Positions 1 through 8,258 of a DNA stretch of 32,050 nucleotides are shown here, one piece after another. The position numbers and the translations under genes are program-made. Positions within the stretch are counted from its first letter, which is position 1. Each line of letters starts with the position of its first letter. Below the pieces are notes generated by a model. It saw only the letters and a program-made list of their open reading frames with translations. It ran no database searches and had not been told where the DNA came from. The stretch lies in the IMG/VR virus record IMGVR_UViG_3300017917_000861, positions 1 through 32,050 of that record. One strand, given 5' to 3'. This stretch comes from a virus.

Positions 1-132
1 GACACTCTTCCTCAATGGTTTGAGATATTCTGGCAGACAGATAATGCAAATGTTAGGATTGAACAACTTCCAGCATCTGGAAATATGCCAGCAACACCAG
101 CAGTTATCTTGACAGTTAATCAAATTGCATAA
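1..132 (+). CDS. C-terminal fragment of an upstream gene, function unknown
   Basis: An open frame runs from the first base to a TAA at 130-132 and gives the last 43 residues of a protein that begins outside the window (starts DTLPQWFEIF, ends ILTVNQIA). The fragment has no recognisable motif. Its aromatic and polar make-up would fit the end of a phage structural or tail protein, but that is inference only. The last bases of the gene overlap the palindrome and promoter of the next gene, which suggests that transcription is restarted here. Confidence 0.6.
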   Translation, partial: DTLPQWFEIFWQTDNANVRIEQLPASGNMPATPAVILTVNQIA

Positions 133-150
133 ACTGATATAATTTATGCA
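126..150 (+). promoter_or_regulatory. Extended -10 promoter enclosed by a palindrome (operator candidate)
   Basis: TGATATAAT at 135-143 is an extended -10 element. Two perfect 8-base arms, TGCATAAA (126-133) and TTTATGCA (143-150), flank it with a 9-base centre. The ATG of the next gene starts at 150, six bases after the -10, so its mRNA should be leaderless. A TTGACA at 109-114 is 23 bases from the -10, too far to be a normal -35. A protein bound to the palindrome would block the promoter; no binder is identified. Confidence 0.6.
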
Positions 151-488
151 TGAACAACTTCATACATAAATCTATTAAGCGCTTTTATTTAGACGGACAG
201 ATTTTTGATGATTCGTTCATACCTCGCCTACGAGAAGAATATATAAGAATATTACAAACCCAAATGAGACTACAGGGGTACGCCCCAAGACTTGACATTG
301 ATCCAGATTTTACAATAGAATATACAGGGAAAAACTACGATTTTAAATTATCAGTTTATGGTACTTTTGTAGGGAAAAGGAATGCAGAATGTATTACAGG
401 GATAGACAAAAACAAACCGATATATATACACCAGAACAGGTCAGACGAACCATCCTCGGATCAGGAATTCAAATCGAATCAGAAGTAG
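150..488 (+). CDS. Hypothetical protein upstream of primase
   Basis: This 112-residue soluble protein has no family I recognise. The N-terminal part is basic and aromatic and probably helical. The middle looks like beta strands (DFTIEYTG, YDFKLSVYGTFVGKR). It has no ribosome binding site, but the ATG lies six bases after a TATAAT, so leaderless translation is likely. Its last 100 bases overlap the start of the primase in another frame. The overlap region codes the low-complexity tail after the YIHQNR segment, so the C-terminus may be shaped mainly by the primase reading frame. The position suggests a DNA replication accessory role, which is inference. Confidence 0.7.
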   Translation: MNNFIHKSIKRFYLDGQIFDDSFIPRLREEYIRILQTQMRLQGYAPRLDIDPDFTIEYTGKNYDFKLSVYGTFVGKRNAECITGIDKNKPIYIHQNRSDEPSSDQEFKSNQK

Positions 489-1333
489 AATCTGAGTACA
501 TCGTATTTTGTCCCTTTCATAATAATTATCGCACTCCTGCCGCAGAAATAAATAAAGAGCGCGGAACACTTTTTTGTTTTTCATGTCAGGCATCAAAAAG
601 CCTCGTAGAGTTTGTAATGTTTGTAACTAAAAAGACCTTTTTTGAAGCCACTAGAATGATTGATTCTTTTGCAACTGAATCAGATATCTCTGGCATGATT
701 AATAATATTCTTGAAGATAAGCCTGAATACACTCCATTTGATGAACTTATGATTAGAAGGCTTCATCAGCAGGCGCTTGATTCTCCACGAGCAATGAGAT
801 ATTTTGAGGGTAGAAGAATATCAGAGAGTTCTGTAAAAACATATCTTCTAGGATATTCTAATAATCAAGACATGGTAACGATTCCAATGCATGATCCCAG
901 TGGCAAGATATGCGTGGGCTTTGTTGCTAGATCAGTAGAAGGAAAAGATTTTAAAAATACTCCAAAGTTGCCAAAGTCTAAGATACTTTTTAATCTTCAT
1001 CGTGCAAGAAAATATGATACAGTCTACGTTGTTGAATCATCTTTCGACGCAATAAGATTGGATCAGAATGGTATTCCAGCGGTCGCCACGCTTGGAGCAA
1101 ATGTCTCAAAAACTCAAACAGACCTATTGACAAAATACTTTAATTCTGTTATAGTTGTTGCAGACAATGATGATGCTGGAAAAGAGATGCAAGATAAGAT
1201 ATCAGAGCGTCTTGCTCATCGTGCCACATCAATCAAAATTCCAAACGGGTTCAAAGATATCGGAGATATGACAGATTCCGATATTAGAGAACTAGCATTG
1301 AAAATAAATGATCCACTATTAAATTATATTTAG
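389..1333 (+). CDS. DnaG-type DNA primase (CHC2 zinc finger plus TOPRIM)
   Basis: The 314-residue protein has a zinc-binding CHC2-like site with C41, H44, C63 and C66 (CPFH ... CFSC). A TOPRIM domain follows at about 210-275, with the catalytic glutamate E216 in VVESSFD and the metal-binding acidic run VADNDDAGKE at 257-266. It is shorter than bacterial DnaG and lacks the C-terminal helicase-binding domain, as is usual for phage primases. ATG 389 has AAAGGA seven bases upstream and no other start exists before the zinc finger, so the 100-base overlap with the previous gene is probably genuine. It should make RNA primers for the polymerase encoded downstream. Confidence 0.9.
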   Translation: MYYRDRQKQTDIYTPEQVRRTILGSGIQIESEVESEYIVFCPFHNNYRTPAAEINKERGTLFCFSCQASKSLVEFVMFVTKKTFFEATRMIDSFATESDISGMINNILEDKPEYTPFDELMIRRLHQQALDSPRAMRYFEGRRISESSVKTYLLGYSNNQDMVTIPMHDPSGKICVGFVARSVEGKDFKNTPKLPKSKILFNLHRARKYDTVYVVESSFDAIRLDQNGIPAVATLGANVSKTQTDLLTKYFNSVIVVADNDDAGKEMQDKISERLAHRATSIKIPNGFKDIGDMTDSDIRELALKINDPLLNYI

Positions 1334-1341
1334 GAGATATT

Positions 1342-2001
1342 ATGGGTATTATGAAGGGACTAAAGGCCATGGAACAGGCTATTGACAAGCCCCGCGCAAC
1401 AGAAAATACAGGAGCCAAGGTCCGTTGGCTTAAGATGGAGGATGGTCAGGCTGTTAAGGTTCGTTTCGTCAATGAACTTGATTCAGACTCACCAAACTAC
1501 AGCGAGGATCGTGATCTAGCAATTGTTGTTGCAGAGCACACAAATCCAAAGGACTACAAGCGTAAGGCAGTATGTACTCAGGATAGCGAGGGACGCTGCT
1601 TTGGGTGTGAGATGGCTCGTAAGGAGCCTAAGAGTGGTTGGCGTGCAAGACTACGCTTTTATACCAACCTTCTAGTAGATGACGGCCTAGAAGATCCATA
1701 TGTTGCCGTGTGGTCACAGGGTGTAAGCAAGCAGTCTGCCTTTAACAATGTTCGTGAATACGCCCTTGAGACAGGCAGCGTAAGCAACCTCAATTGGAAG
1801 TTGAAGCGTCAGGGCACTGGCACAGACACTACATACGTTCTTCTTCCAAGCGCACCAGATACAGAGCCATTTGACTGGAACGGCACAGAGGCGTATAATC
1901 TAGAGAAGGTTGTGCGCGAACTACCTTATTCAGAGCAAGAGGCCTTCTATCTAGGTTTCGATGGTCCAGTAGGAAGTTCATCATCCAACATTGATTGGTA
2001 A
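1342..2001 (+). CDS. Single-stranded DNA-binding protein, T4 gp32-like
   Basis: This 219-residue protein resembles the gp32 type of phage SSB rather than bacterial Ssb. A zinc site of the H-C-C-C kind is visible at H66, C78, C86 and C89, inside an OB-fold-like region rich in beta strands. The C-terminal tail is Ser-rich and ends in DW, in the position where SSBs carry their partner-binding tail. AGGAG lies five bases before ATG 1342; a second ATG at 1351 is possible. It sits between primase and polymerase, as expected for a replisome component. The codons look richer in G/C-ending forms than those of its neighbours (many AAG, CGT, GGC), which suggests high expression. Confidence 0.85.
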   Translation: MGIMKGLKAMEQAIDKPRATENTGAKVRWLKMEDGQAVKVRFVNELDSDSPNYSEDRDLAIVVAEHTNPKDYKRKAVCTQDSEGRCFGCEMARKEPKSGWRARLRFYTNLLVDDGLEDPYVAVWSQGVSKQSAFNNVREYALETGSVSNLNWKLKRQGTGTDTTYVLLPSAPDTEPFDWNGTEAYNLEKVVRELPYSEQEAFYLGFDGPVGSSSSNIDW

Positions 2002-2008
2002 TTAGGCT

Positions 2009-2119
2009 GGTAGGGGAGGGTACGCAATTCGTGCGTGGAATTCCGTGATAACTTAGGATGGTTATAGTTAATTCGGCTGAGTTACGGTTGAGATTCCATA
2101 CAGAAGTCCCTCCCCTACC
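2009..2119 (+). ncRNA. Structured RNA element closed by a 12-bp perfect helix
   Basis: GGTAGGGGAGGG (2009-2020) is perfectly complementary to CCCTCCCCTACC (2108-2119). The 87 bases between them fold further: ACGCA/TGCGT hairpin (2022-2036); GGAAT 2037-2041 with ATTCC 2093-2097; CCGT 2043-2046 with ACGG 2084-2087; ATAAC/GTTAT hairpin (2048-2065); and a weaker hairpin at 2069-2084 that competes with the CCGT/ACGG pairing. There is no U-run after the helix, so it is not a plain intrinsic terminator. It fills nearly all of the gap between ssb and dnaE and ends before the dnaE ribosome binding site. It could be a processed small RNA, an RNase III site or a cis-regulator. I do not recognise the family. 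Confidence 0.6.
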
Positions 2120-2140
2120 TTACTACTGAAAGGATATTTC

Positions 2141-5100
2141 TTGTACGTTCCACTTCATGTTCACACTCACTATAGCCAAATGGATGGCGTTGCCACCCCT
2201 GAAGAATATATTGAGCGTGCTATAGAAAATCAGATGAATGCGATTGCAATCACTGATCATGGCACACTTTCTGGTCATAGGCCTATGTATCGTGCGGCTA
2301 AGGCAGCAGGAATCAAGCCAATTCTTGGGGTAGAGGGCTATATTACTGGCGATAGGTTTGATCGAAGAGATAAGTCTGAGCGTACAACACCATTAGATTT
2401 AGTTTATAACCATATCATTATTCTTGCAAAAAATGATCAAGGCCTAGACAACCTTGGTAAGTTGAATGAGATTTCTTGGAATGAAGGCTACTATCGTAAG
2501 CCTCGTATTGACTTTGATGTTCTTGATAAATATGGTGATGGACTAATTATTACTTCTGCTTGCATGTCTGGTCTTATTAACAAGGCTATTGAGGCAGGCG
2601 AGTTTGCGGTAGCAAAGCAACACCTGAAATGGTTTGGGGACCGTTTTGGAGAAGATTTTTATGTTGAGGTAATGCCACACAATCCTCCAGAAATTAACAA
2701 GGCTTTGATAGAACTTGCTGATGCTGGCGGATTTAAACTTGTTGTTACTCCTGACTGTCACCATGCAACGGTTGACCAAAAAGAAATTCAGGAGATGATG
2801 CTTATTCTTAATACACATGCAAAGATAGAGAAGGATGCATCATATGAGAAGTCAAAGAAGTTTGACAGTATGATGGAAAGACTTGACTACTTGTATGGTC
2901 ATGATCGCATGATGAGTTTTAATAAGTTTGACATTCATCTCTTGTCATCAGACGAGATGCGAGAAGCAATGGAGCAAAACGGAGGATTCCGCGATGATAT
3001 GTTTGCTAATACGCTTGAAGTTGCAGACAAGGTTGAAGATTATACAATTAGTCGCAATCTCAACCTGCTTCCTGTCGAATACCGCGATCCTGACAAAGAG
3101 ATCCGTGATCAGGCTATGGCTTTCCTTAAGGATAATGGCCTTGATGAACCAAGGTATTTAGATCGACTTGAAGAAGAACTTTCAGTAATCAAGGATAAGA
3201 AGTTTGCATCATACTTTATTGTTGTTAGGAATATGCTTAACTGGGCAAAGAAGAACGGGATTATGGTCGGCCCAGGCCGTGGTTCTAGTGCTGGATCTCT
3301 TATCTGCTATGCGTTGGGAATTACAGATATTGATCCAATTAAGCATGGTCTTCTTTTCTTCCGCTTTATTGATATTGACCGTGACGACTGGCCTGACATT
3401 GACTCCGATATTCAAGACTCTCGTCGTGAAGAGGTTAAGGATTACCTAGAAAGGCAGTATAGATATGTCGCATCAATTGCCACCTTCCTACAGTTTAAGG
3501 ATAAGGGAGTCGTGCGCGACGTTAGTCGTGCTCTCAATATTCCACTCTCTGATGTTAACCGTGCGCTTAAAGCAGTGGATACATGGGAAGAATATCTAAC
3601 ATCTAAGAATACTGCGTGGTTCCGTGAAAAGTATCCAGAAGTAGAAACCTATGGTGATAAGTTACGCGGAAGAATTCGTGGAACAGGTGTCCACGCGGCT
3701 GGAGTTGTTACATCAAAGATTCCTATTTCAAAAATTGCTCCAATGGAAACTCGTTCAGTTACTGGAAGTGAAAATAGAATTCCAGTTGTCGCGGTAGATA
3801 TGGAAGAAGCAGCAGATATTGGGCTTATTAAGATCGACGCACTTGGACTTAAGACGCTAACAGTATTAAATGATTGTCTTAGCATTATTGAAGAGAGAAC
3901 GGGAAAGCGACCAGATCTTCATAAAATTGATATGGAAGATAAGAATATTTATAACATGCTTTCTGATGGTCATACTAAGGGAGTATTCCAGTGTGAAGCA
4001 ACTCCATATACCAATCTTCTTATCAAAATGGGTGTAAATAAATTTGATGAACTAGTTGCCTCAAACGCATTGGTACGCCCAGGCGCAATGAATACTATTG
4101 GAAAAGATTATATTGCTCGTAAGCAGGGTAAGCAGGGTATTGTTTATCCTAGTCCCATTATGAAGGAGTTTACAGAGGATACTTACGGTACAATTCTATA
4201 TCAGGAGCAAGTTATGCTTGCTTGTGTGAAACTTGGTGGCATGACCATGGGTGAAGCCAATAAGGTTCGCAAGATTATTGGTAAGAAGAAGGATGCCCGT
4301 GAGTTCGATCAGTTCAAAGAGTTATTTGTTAGGAATGCGTCTGGGCCACTTGGCGGGACGGCTGCTGAGAAGATGTGGCATGATTTTGAGGCCCACGCGG
4401 GGTATTCGTTCAATAAATCCCATGCTGTGGCTTACTCAACGCTCTCGTACTGGACAGCATGGCTAAAGTATTACTATCCACTAGAATTCATGTTTGCTCT
4501 TCTTAAGAATGAGAAGGATAAGGATACTCGCACAGAATATCTAATTGAAGCAAAGCGTATGGGAATTCCGATGCGTTTGCCACATATCAATGATTCTGAT
4601 ATTGACTTTAAGATCGAAGGAAAGGGAATACGATTTGGACTGGCAGCAATTAAGTTTATTTCTGATAAAATCGCTGAACGATATATTTCTGGCAGGCCTT
4701 TCAAGTCTTACGAAGCCGTTCAAGAGTTCACTTTCACAAAAGGAAATGGAGTTAATTCAAGAGCACTGGAATCAATGAGAAAGGTTGGTGCCCTTACATT
4801 TCCAGATAATCCCCGAAATGAGGAAGAGGTAAGAGAAAATATGTATGAGTATCTTAATCTTCCTGAATTTACAACTACTGTTCCACAGCACTTCCATGCA
4901 TACATAACGTCAGCAGACTCATATGATGAAAAGGGCGCATATATTCTGATGGGCATTGTTCGTGGAATTAAGCGTGGTAAGGGTTGGAGCAGGATAGACA
5001 TACTAGATAACACAGGATCAATAGGAGTGTTTGATGAAGAAGAAACAAAAATCGAAGCAGGTAGAACTTATATTGTTCTTGTTGGATCTAACAGAATCGT

Positions 5101-5410
5101 GGAAGCGGTTCCTGTTGATGAGATACGAGAAAGCAAGTCTCCGCTCATTAGATTCTTAAACTACAAACAACTACCATATGGACAAGATGAGTATTTTGTG
5201 CTATCCTTTAAACCTCGTATAACGAAAGCAGGAAAGCGAATGGCAAGCCTCGTAGTCGCTGATAGCGGCAGAGAGTTAATGAGTATGATCGTTTTCCCAT
5301 CAACCTTTGCAATGGCCTATACAAGAATTGAAGAAGGCAACGCATATAAAATCAACTATAGTCTTAGTAAGGAAGAAGATTTAGTATTTCAGGAGGTAGT
5401 AAATGATTAA
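2141..5410 (+). CDS. dnaE: DNA polymerase III alpha subunit (DnaE-type replicative polymerase)
   Basis: The 1089-residue protein has the full C-family polymerase layout. An N-terminal PHP domain shows H6, H8 and H10 and the ITDHG motif near 37-41. The nucleotide-binding GPGRGSS lies at 377-383. The palm aspartates are in PDIDSD (D419 and D421), with the third acidic residue at about D566 in IKIDALGL. A helix-hairpin and OB-like region ends the protein. The length is close to bacterial DnaE1 (about 1160-1180). Translation starts at TTG 2141, with GAAAGGA six bases upstream. The stop overlaps the mazG start. A phage encoding a C-family rather than an A- or B-family polymerase is a trait of some actinophage groups. 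Confidence 0.95.
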   Translation: MYVPLHVHTHYSQMDGVATPEEYIERAIENQMNAIAITDHGTLSGHRPMYRAAKAAGIKPILGVEGYITGDRFDRRDKSERTTPLDLVYNHIIILAKNDQGLDNLGKLNEISWNEGYYRKPRIDFDVLDKYGDGLIITSACMSGLINKAIEAGEFAVAKQHLKWFGDRFGEDFYVEVMPHNPPEINKALIELADAGGFKLVVTPDCHHATVDQKEIQEMMLILNTHAKIEKDASYEKSKKFDSMMERLDYLYGHDRMMSFNKFDIHLLSSDEMREAMEQNGGFRDDMFANTLEVADKVEDYTISRNLNLLPVEYRDPDKEIRDQAMAFLKDNGLDEPRYLDRLEEELSVIKDKKFASYFIVVRNMLNWAKKNGIMVGPGRGSSAGSLICYALGITDIDPIKHGLLFFRFIDIDRDDWPDIDSDIQDSRREEVKDYLERQYRYVASIATFLQFKDKGVVRDVSRALNIPLSDVNRALKAVDTWEEYLTSKNTAWFREKYPEVETYGDKLRGRIRGTGVHAAGVVTSKIPISKIAPMETRSVTGSENRIPVVAVDMEEAADIGLIKIDALGLKTLTVLNDCLSIIEERTGKRPDLHKIDMEDKNIYNMLSDGHTKGVFQCEATPYTNLLIKMGVNKFDELVASNALVRPGAMNTIGKDYIARKQGKQGIVYPSPIMKEFTEDTYGTILYQEQVMLACVKLGGMTMGEANKVRKIIGKKKDAREFDQFKELFVRNASGPLGGTAAEKMWHDFEAHAGYSFNKSHAVAYSTLSYWTAWLKYYYPLEFMFALLKNEKDKDTRTEYLIEAKRMGIPMRLPHINDSDIDFKIEGKGIRFGLAAIKFISDKIAERYISGRPFKSYEAVQEFTFTKGNGVNSRALESMRKVGALTFPDNPRNEEEVRENMYEYLNLPEFTTTVPQHFHAYITSADSYDEKGAYILMGIVRGIKRGKGWSRIDILDNTGSIGVFDEEETKIEAGRTYIVLVGSNRIVEAVPVDEIRESKSPLIRFLNYKQLPYGQDEYFVLSFKPRITKAGKRMASLVVADSGRELMSMIVFPSTFAMAYTRIEEGNAYKINYSLSKEEDLVFQEVVND

Positions 5411-5735
5411 TTTAGATGATCTTGCACTTGATCTGCACGACGTAGCAGTTGCTAAGGGATTCTGGGAGCCAAATACTCCAGAGAATCGCATAGTATTTTA
5501 TTTAAAGCAACTTGCTATGGTTCATTCAGAGGTTAGCGAAACCCTTGAGGCAATTCGGAAAAAGCAAGGTGATGAAAAGGTAGTTGAAGAACTAGCAGAT
5601 ATTATTATCCGCGTTCTTGATCTTTATGGCGGCTTGGTCAGAGATCAATACACCGATCTCTCACTAGAAAGCATTCTGCTAAAGAAGGCAAAGGTTAATG
5701 CACAGCGACCAAGAATGCATGGAGTATTAGCGTGA
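5403..5735 (+). CDS. MazG-like NTP pyrophosphohydrolase
   Basis: This 110-residue all-helical protein has the MazG active-site pattern. E43 and E46 lie in HSEVSE, followed by the second metal-binding helix E63xxD66 in EELADIIIRVLDLYG. The family hydrolyses (d)NTPs or related nucleotides to monophosphates. In phages it is thought to trim nucleotide pools or lower stress alarmones; the substrate cannot be told from sequence. The gene overlaps dnaE by eight bases. AGGAGG, part of the dnaE 3' end, precedes its ATG. It overlaps the recA-like gene by a GTGA junction, so the three are translationally coupled. Confidence 0.88.
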   Translation: MINLDDLALDLHDVAVAKGFWEPNTPENRIVFYLKQLAMVHSEVSETLEAIRKKQGDEKVVEELADIIIRVLDLYGGLVRDQYTDLSLESILLKKAKVNAQRPRMHGVLA

Positions 5736-6742
5736 CAGCAGTTGAAGAAGTTCTCGCTAATCTCAATCCAAAACTGCGTAAGAAAATTTCTTTAGGTTCA
5801 GAAATTGAGCATGTTCAGTTTGCTGCAACACCAAGTTATGGATTAAATAATGCCCTAAATGGAGGCCTTCCATATGGTAGACAAGTCCTAGTCTGGGGAA
5901 ATAAGTCTAGTGGAAAGTCATCATTTCTACTACAGACTATTGCACAGGCCCAAAGAGAAGGGAAGATATGTGCATGGATAGATGCAGAAATGACATTCGA
6001 TCAAGAGTGGGCAAAGATGCTAGGAGTAGATATAGACAGCCTTATCGTTTCTACTTCCAGAACTATAAACGATATGGTAGATGTTGGTACAGATCTCATG
6101 AAGGCTGGAGTAGACATTATTGTCGTTGATAGCATTTCAGCACTTCTTCCTGCTATCTACTTTGAGAAAGACTCTGATGAACTCAAGCAGTTAGAGAATA
6201 CTAAGCAGATTGGTGCAGAAGCCAGAGATATGACTAATGCTGTTAAGATGCTTAACTATGCTAATAATCAGGAAAAGCCTACGCTGCTAATTCTTATCAG
6301 CCAAGCACGCAATAATATTGGAGCAATGTATGCGACACAGCAGCCTACAGGTGGAATGGCAGTCAAGTTCTATTCGTCCACCATTATTAAACTGTTTTCG
6401 TCTGAATCAGAGAATCAAGCCATCAAGGGAAAGATCTATGTTGGCGACAAGATAATTGAAGAAAAGGTCGGACGCAAGGTTCGATGGGAAGTACAGTTTA
6501 GTAAAACATCTCCTGCATTCCAGAGTGGCGAATATGATTTCTACTTTAGGGGTAGTGATATCGGGGTTGACTCTATTGCAGATCTCGTTGATACAGCAGA
6601 AGGCCTTGGATTTATTGAGAGGGCTGGGGCGTGGTATACAGTTGAAGGTGAACGATACCAAGGACGAGACAAACTAGTATTAGGAGTTAAGGAAAACCTT
6701 GACATACAAAATACATTAATCGAAAAGGTTCGTGGTGTCTAA
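5732..6742 (+). CDS. recA: RecA-family recombinase
   Basis: The 336-residue protein has a Walker A motif GNKSSGKS (56-63), the catalytic glutamate E86 in WIDAEMTFD (equivalent to RecA E96), Walker B IIVVDS (D133) and a RecA-like core up to about residue 260. It should promote strand invasion on SSB-coated DNA and so support recombination-dependent replication and repair. Compared with bacterial RecA the N-terminal oligomerisation helix is short and the C-terminal domain diverges, as in phage UvsX/RecA-like proteins. The start is GTG 5732, overlapping the mazG stop. Confidence 0.92.
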   Translation: MTAVEEVLANLNPKLRKKISLGSEIEHVQFAATPSYGLNNALNGGLPYGRQVLVWGNKSSGKSSFLLQTIAQAQREGKICAWIDAEMTFDQEWAKMLGVDIDSLIVSTSRTINDMVDVGTDLMKAGVDIIVVDSISALLPAIYFEKDSDELKQLENTKQIGAEARDMTNAVKMLNYANNQEKPTLLILISQARNNIGAMYATQQPTGGMAVKFYSSTIIKLFSSESENQAIKGKIYVGDKIIEEKVGRKVRWEVQFSKTSPAFQSGEYDFYFRGSDIGVDSIADLVDTAEGLGFIERAGAWYTVEGERYQGRDKLVLGVKENLDIQNTLIEKVRGV

Positions 6743-6890
6743 GTATTCAATATATTCAGGGGCGTTTGTCTGCCAAAAGTGCGATGCAAAAGTTGATAAT
6801 GCAAGATTTTATTTTAAGTCATATGACTTTACTTGGATGTGTGACAATAAGCATTTATCAAAAGTAAATCTTTACGGCAGGGGATACTAA
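6735..6890 (+). CDS. Small zinc-ribbon protein (51 aa)
   Basis: This short frame starts at GTG 6735, with AAAAGG nine to ten bases upstream inside the end of recA. It ends with TAA at 6888-6890, which overlaps the next ATG. The product is 51 residues with C13-x2-C16 followed by C37 and H41 (CQKC ... MCDNKH), a likely zinc-binding knuckle. The overlaps at both ends and the near-complete coverage of the gap between two sure genes support it as real. The function is unknown. Its place after recA hints at nucleic-acid binding, which is inference. Confidence 0.7.
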   Translation: MSKYSIYSGAFVCQKCDAKVDNARFYFKSYDFTWMCDNKHLSKVNLYGRGY

Positions 6891-7180
6891 TGAGTGAGCG
6901 AGGTGAAGCAAAAAGAATAGGAGCAAAACTACACAAGAATTCTGGGCGTAACTATACTAAGGGAGATATGTCGTGGAATGACTATGTTGTAGATGCAAAG
7001 GAATATTCTAAAAGTTTTGCTATCACACAGGATGTTTGGGCAAAAGTTGTTACTGATTGTCTACGGGTAGACAGAAAGAAGTCTCCAGCAATCCTTCTCG
7101 TCCTTGATGGAAAAACAAGACTTGCTATTATAGAGTGGTCTGAGTTTGAAAGGTTGGTAGAAAATGACAACGACTCTTGA
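6890..7180 (+). CDS. PD-(D/E)xK nuclease, Holliday-junction-resolvase-like
   Basis: This 96-residue protein starts GEAKRIGAKLHKNSGRN, which resembles the basic N-terminus of small archaeal-type resolvases. It then has a PD-(D/E)xK-like core: D31, D35-A-K37 in VVDAKEYSKS, then ITQDVW and a strand PAILLVLDGK. The size and order fit phage PDDEXK endonucleases similar to Hjc. It would cut branched DNA made by the RecA pathway; the substrate is inferred. A RuvC-like resolvase is also present at 8532-9116, so the two may act on different structures, or one may be a packaging or repair nuclease. Confidence 0.7.
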   Translation: MSERGEAKRIGAKLHKNSGRNYTKGDMSWNDYVVDAKEYSKSFAITQDVWAKVVTDCLRVDRKKSPAILLVLDGKTRLAIIEWSEFERLVENDNDS

Positions 7181-7460
7181 ACAAATTAATGATTTGTACG
7201 AAATATCTGAATATATGCAGGATGCTGAACTCACAAGTGCTTTGGAATTTATTGCAAAGGTAATTATGAAGCCAGATATTCCGCCACACATTGCTACTAT
7301 AGAAATTGTTAGGTTGCAGGCTATTGCTGCAAAACTCTCCATGAGAGCGACTTGGATGGCAAATGTTGATAAAAGTAGTAGAGAAAAAAAGAACCTCTAC
7401 TATACCGCTGCGGCAGAAATAGATAAGACTGTTGCAGCCCTAAAGTTTATTCTCAAATGA
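7164..7460 (+). CDS. Hypothetical helical protein
   Basis: This 98-residue protein overlaps the previous gene by 17 bases. ATG 7164 lies in the context GGTTGGTAGAAAATG, with a weak ribosome binding site. The sequence is predicted to be almost fully alpha-helical, with regular hydrophobic spacing (MQDAELTSALEFIAKVIM, then LQAIAAKLSMRATWM). No cysteine pairs, membrane segments or catalytic motifs are visible. Its position between two nucleases suggests a recombination accessory factor, but nothing in the sequence proves a role. Confidence 0.7.
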   Translation: MTTTLEQINDLYEISEYMQDAELTSALEFIAKVIMKPDIPPHIATIEIVRLQAIAAKLSMRATWMANVDKSSREKKNLYYTAAAEIDKTVAALKFILK

Positions 7461-7466
7461 TACAAT
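7458..7466 (+). promoter_or_regulatory. Extended -10 promoter candidate before the Cas4-like gene
   Basis: TGATACAAT (7458-7466) matches the extended -10 pattern seen at other sites in this window, with no clear -35. Transcription would start near 7473 and leave a short leader with AGGA before ATG 7491. This also argues against the upstream ATG at 7467 as the real start. Confidence 0.4.
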
Positions 7467-7490
7467 ATGTTTCTACAGACAGGAATTATA

Positions 7491-8258
7491 ATGGCTAAAA
7501 ATTTTTTAAAGCAGGTAATGGATAAGCAACCAGAAGGACCAATAGATACAAAGGCTCTAATTGCAAAAATTGAAACAGGATATACAGCAACTAGAGGAAC
7601 AGAGTTTAAGACAAAGAAAACCTTTAGTCCATCAACTCTTGTATATGGAAACGGAGCCTGCCCAAGATACTGGTTCTTAGCGTTTGATGGCGCTGAATTT
7701 GAAGACCATGCTGATGCTTATGCGGTAGCAAATATGGATAGTGGTACAGACAGACACAAAAGAATTCAAAAGGCAATCACTGATTCTGGACTTATGGTTG
7801 AAGAAGAAAAGCCAATTCGTTCACAAGATCCGCCAATCTTTGGATTTGCTGACGCTATCATTCAATGGGGCGAAGAGCAGCCTGTACTAGAAATCAAAAC
7901 TATGAAGGAAGAGTCCTTTGCCTATAGAAAGTATGCTAAGCCACCGAACTATCACCTTATGCAGTTAATTATTTACATGAAGGTTCTGGGTAAGAAGTTG
8001 GGAATTCTTCTTTATGAGAATAAGAACACTCATGAACTTCATGCAATTACTGTAGAACCAACAGAAGAGCACAAGGCTTGGGCAGAACTAGCATTTGATT
8101 GGATGAGAAAGGTTCGTAAGGCATGGGAGGAAAAGACTATTCCACAAAAGCCGTATCGCTCCAACTCAAAAGTTTGTAAGACTTGCCCACTTGTTAATGC
8201 TTGTGCAGCAGCAGATAAAGGAAAGATAAAGATTGAGCCATTGGAGCATCTTGAATGA
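7491..8258 (+). CDS. Cas4/RecB-like Fe-S PD-(D/E)xK exonuclease
   Basis: From ATG 7491 (AGGA seven bases upstream) the protein is 255 residues. It shows the nuclease core: H89, D121 in GFADAII, E134-x-K136 in LEIKTMK and Q158 in MQLIIY. Four cysteines sit in the Cas4/AddB arrangement, one near the N-terminus (C57 in GACPRYW) and three near the C-terminus (C229, C232, C238 in VCKTCPLVNAC), and should bind a 4Fe-4S cluster. Such phage proteins are single-strand exonucleases used in end processing. No CRISPR array or other cas gene is nearby, so a role in recombination is more likely than adaptation. An alternative start at 7467 has no ribosome binding site. Confidence 0.88.
   Translation: MAKNFLKQVMDKQPEGPIDTKALIAKIETGYTATRGTEFKTKKTFSPSTLVYGNGACPRYWFLAFDGAEFEDHADAYAVANMDSGTDRHKRIQKAITDSGLMVEEEKPIRSQDPPIFGFADAIIQWGEEQPVLEIKTMKEESFAYRKYAKPPNYHLMQLIIYMKVLGKKLGILLYENKNTHELHAITVEPTEEHKAWAELAFDWMRKVRKAWEEKTIPQKPYRSNSKVCKTCPLVNACAAADKGKIKIEPLEHLE

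Noticed and set aside
109-114. TTGACA as the -35 of the first promoter
   Set aside because: The distance to the -10 at 138 is 23 bases, outside the usable range. The extended -10 is a better explanation.
4720-5013. Open frames on the - strand over dnaE (also 2543-2818, 3649-3885, 4474-4704)
   Set aside because: They lie fully inside a certain polymerase gene, lack recognisable domains and ribosome binding sites, and read as shadows of the + strand coding sequence.
7491-8258. Cas4-like protein as a sign of a phage CRISPR system
   Set aside because: No direct-repeat array, no cas1/cas2 and no leader are seen in the window. Phage Cas4-like nucleases are common in recombination modules.
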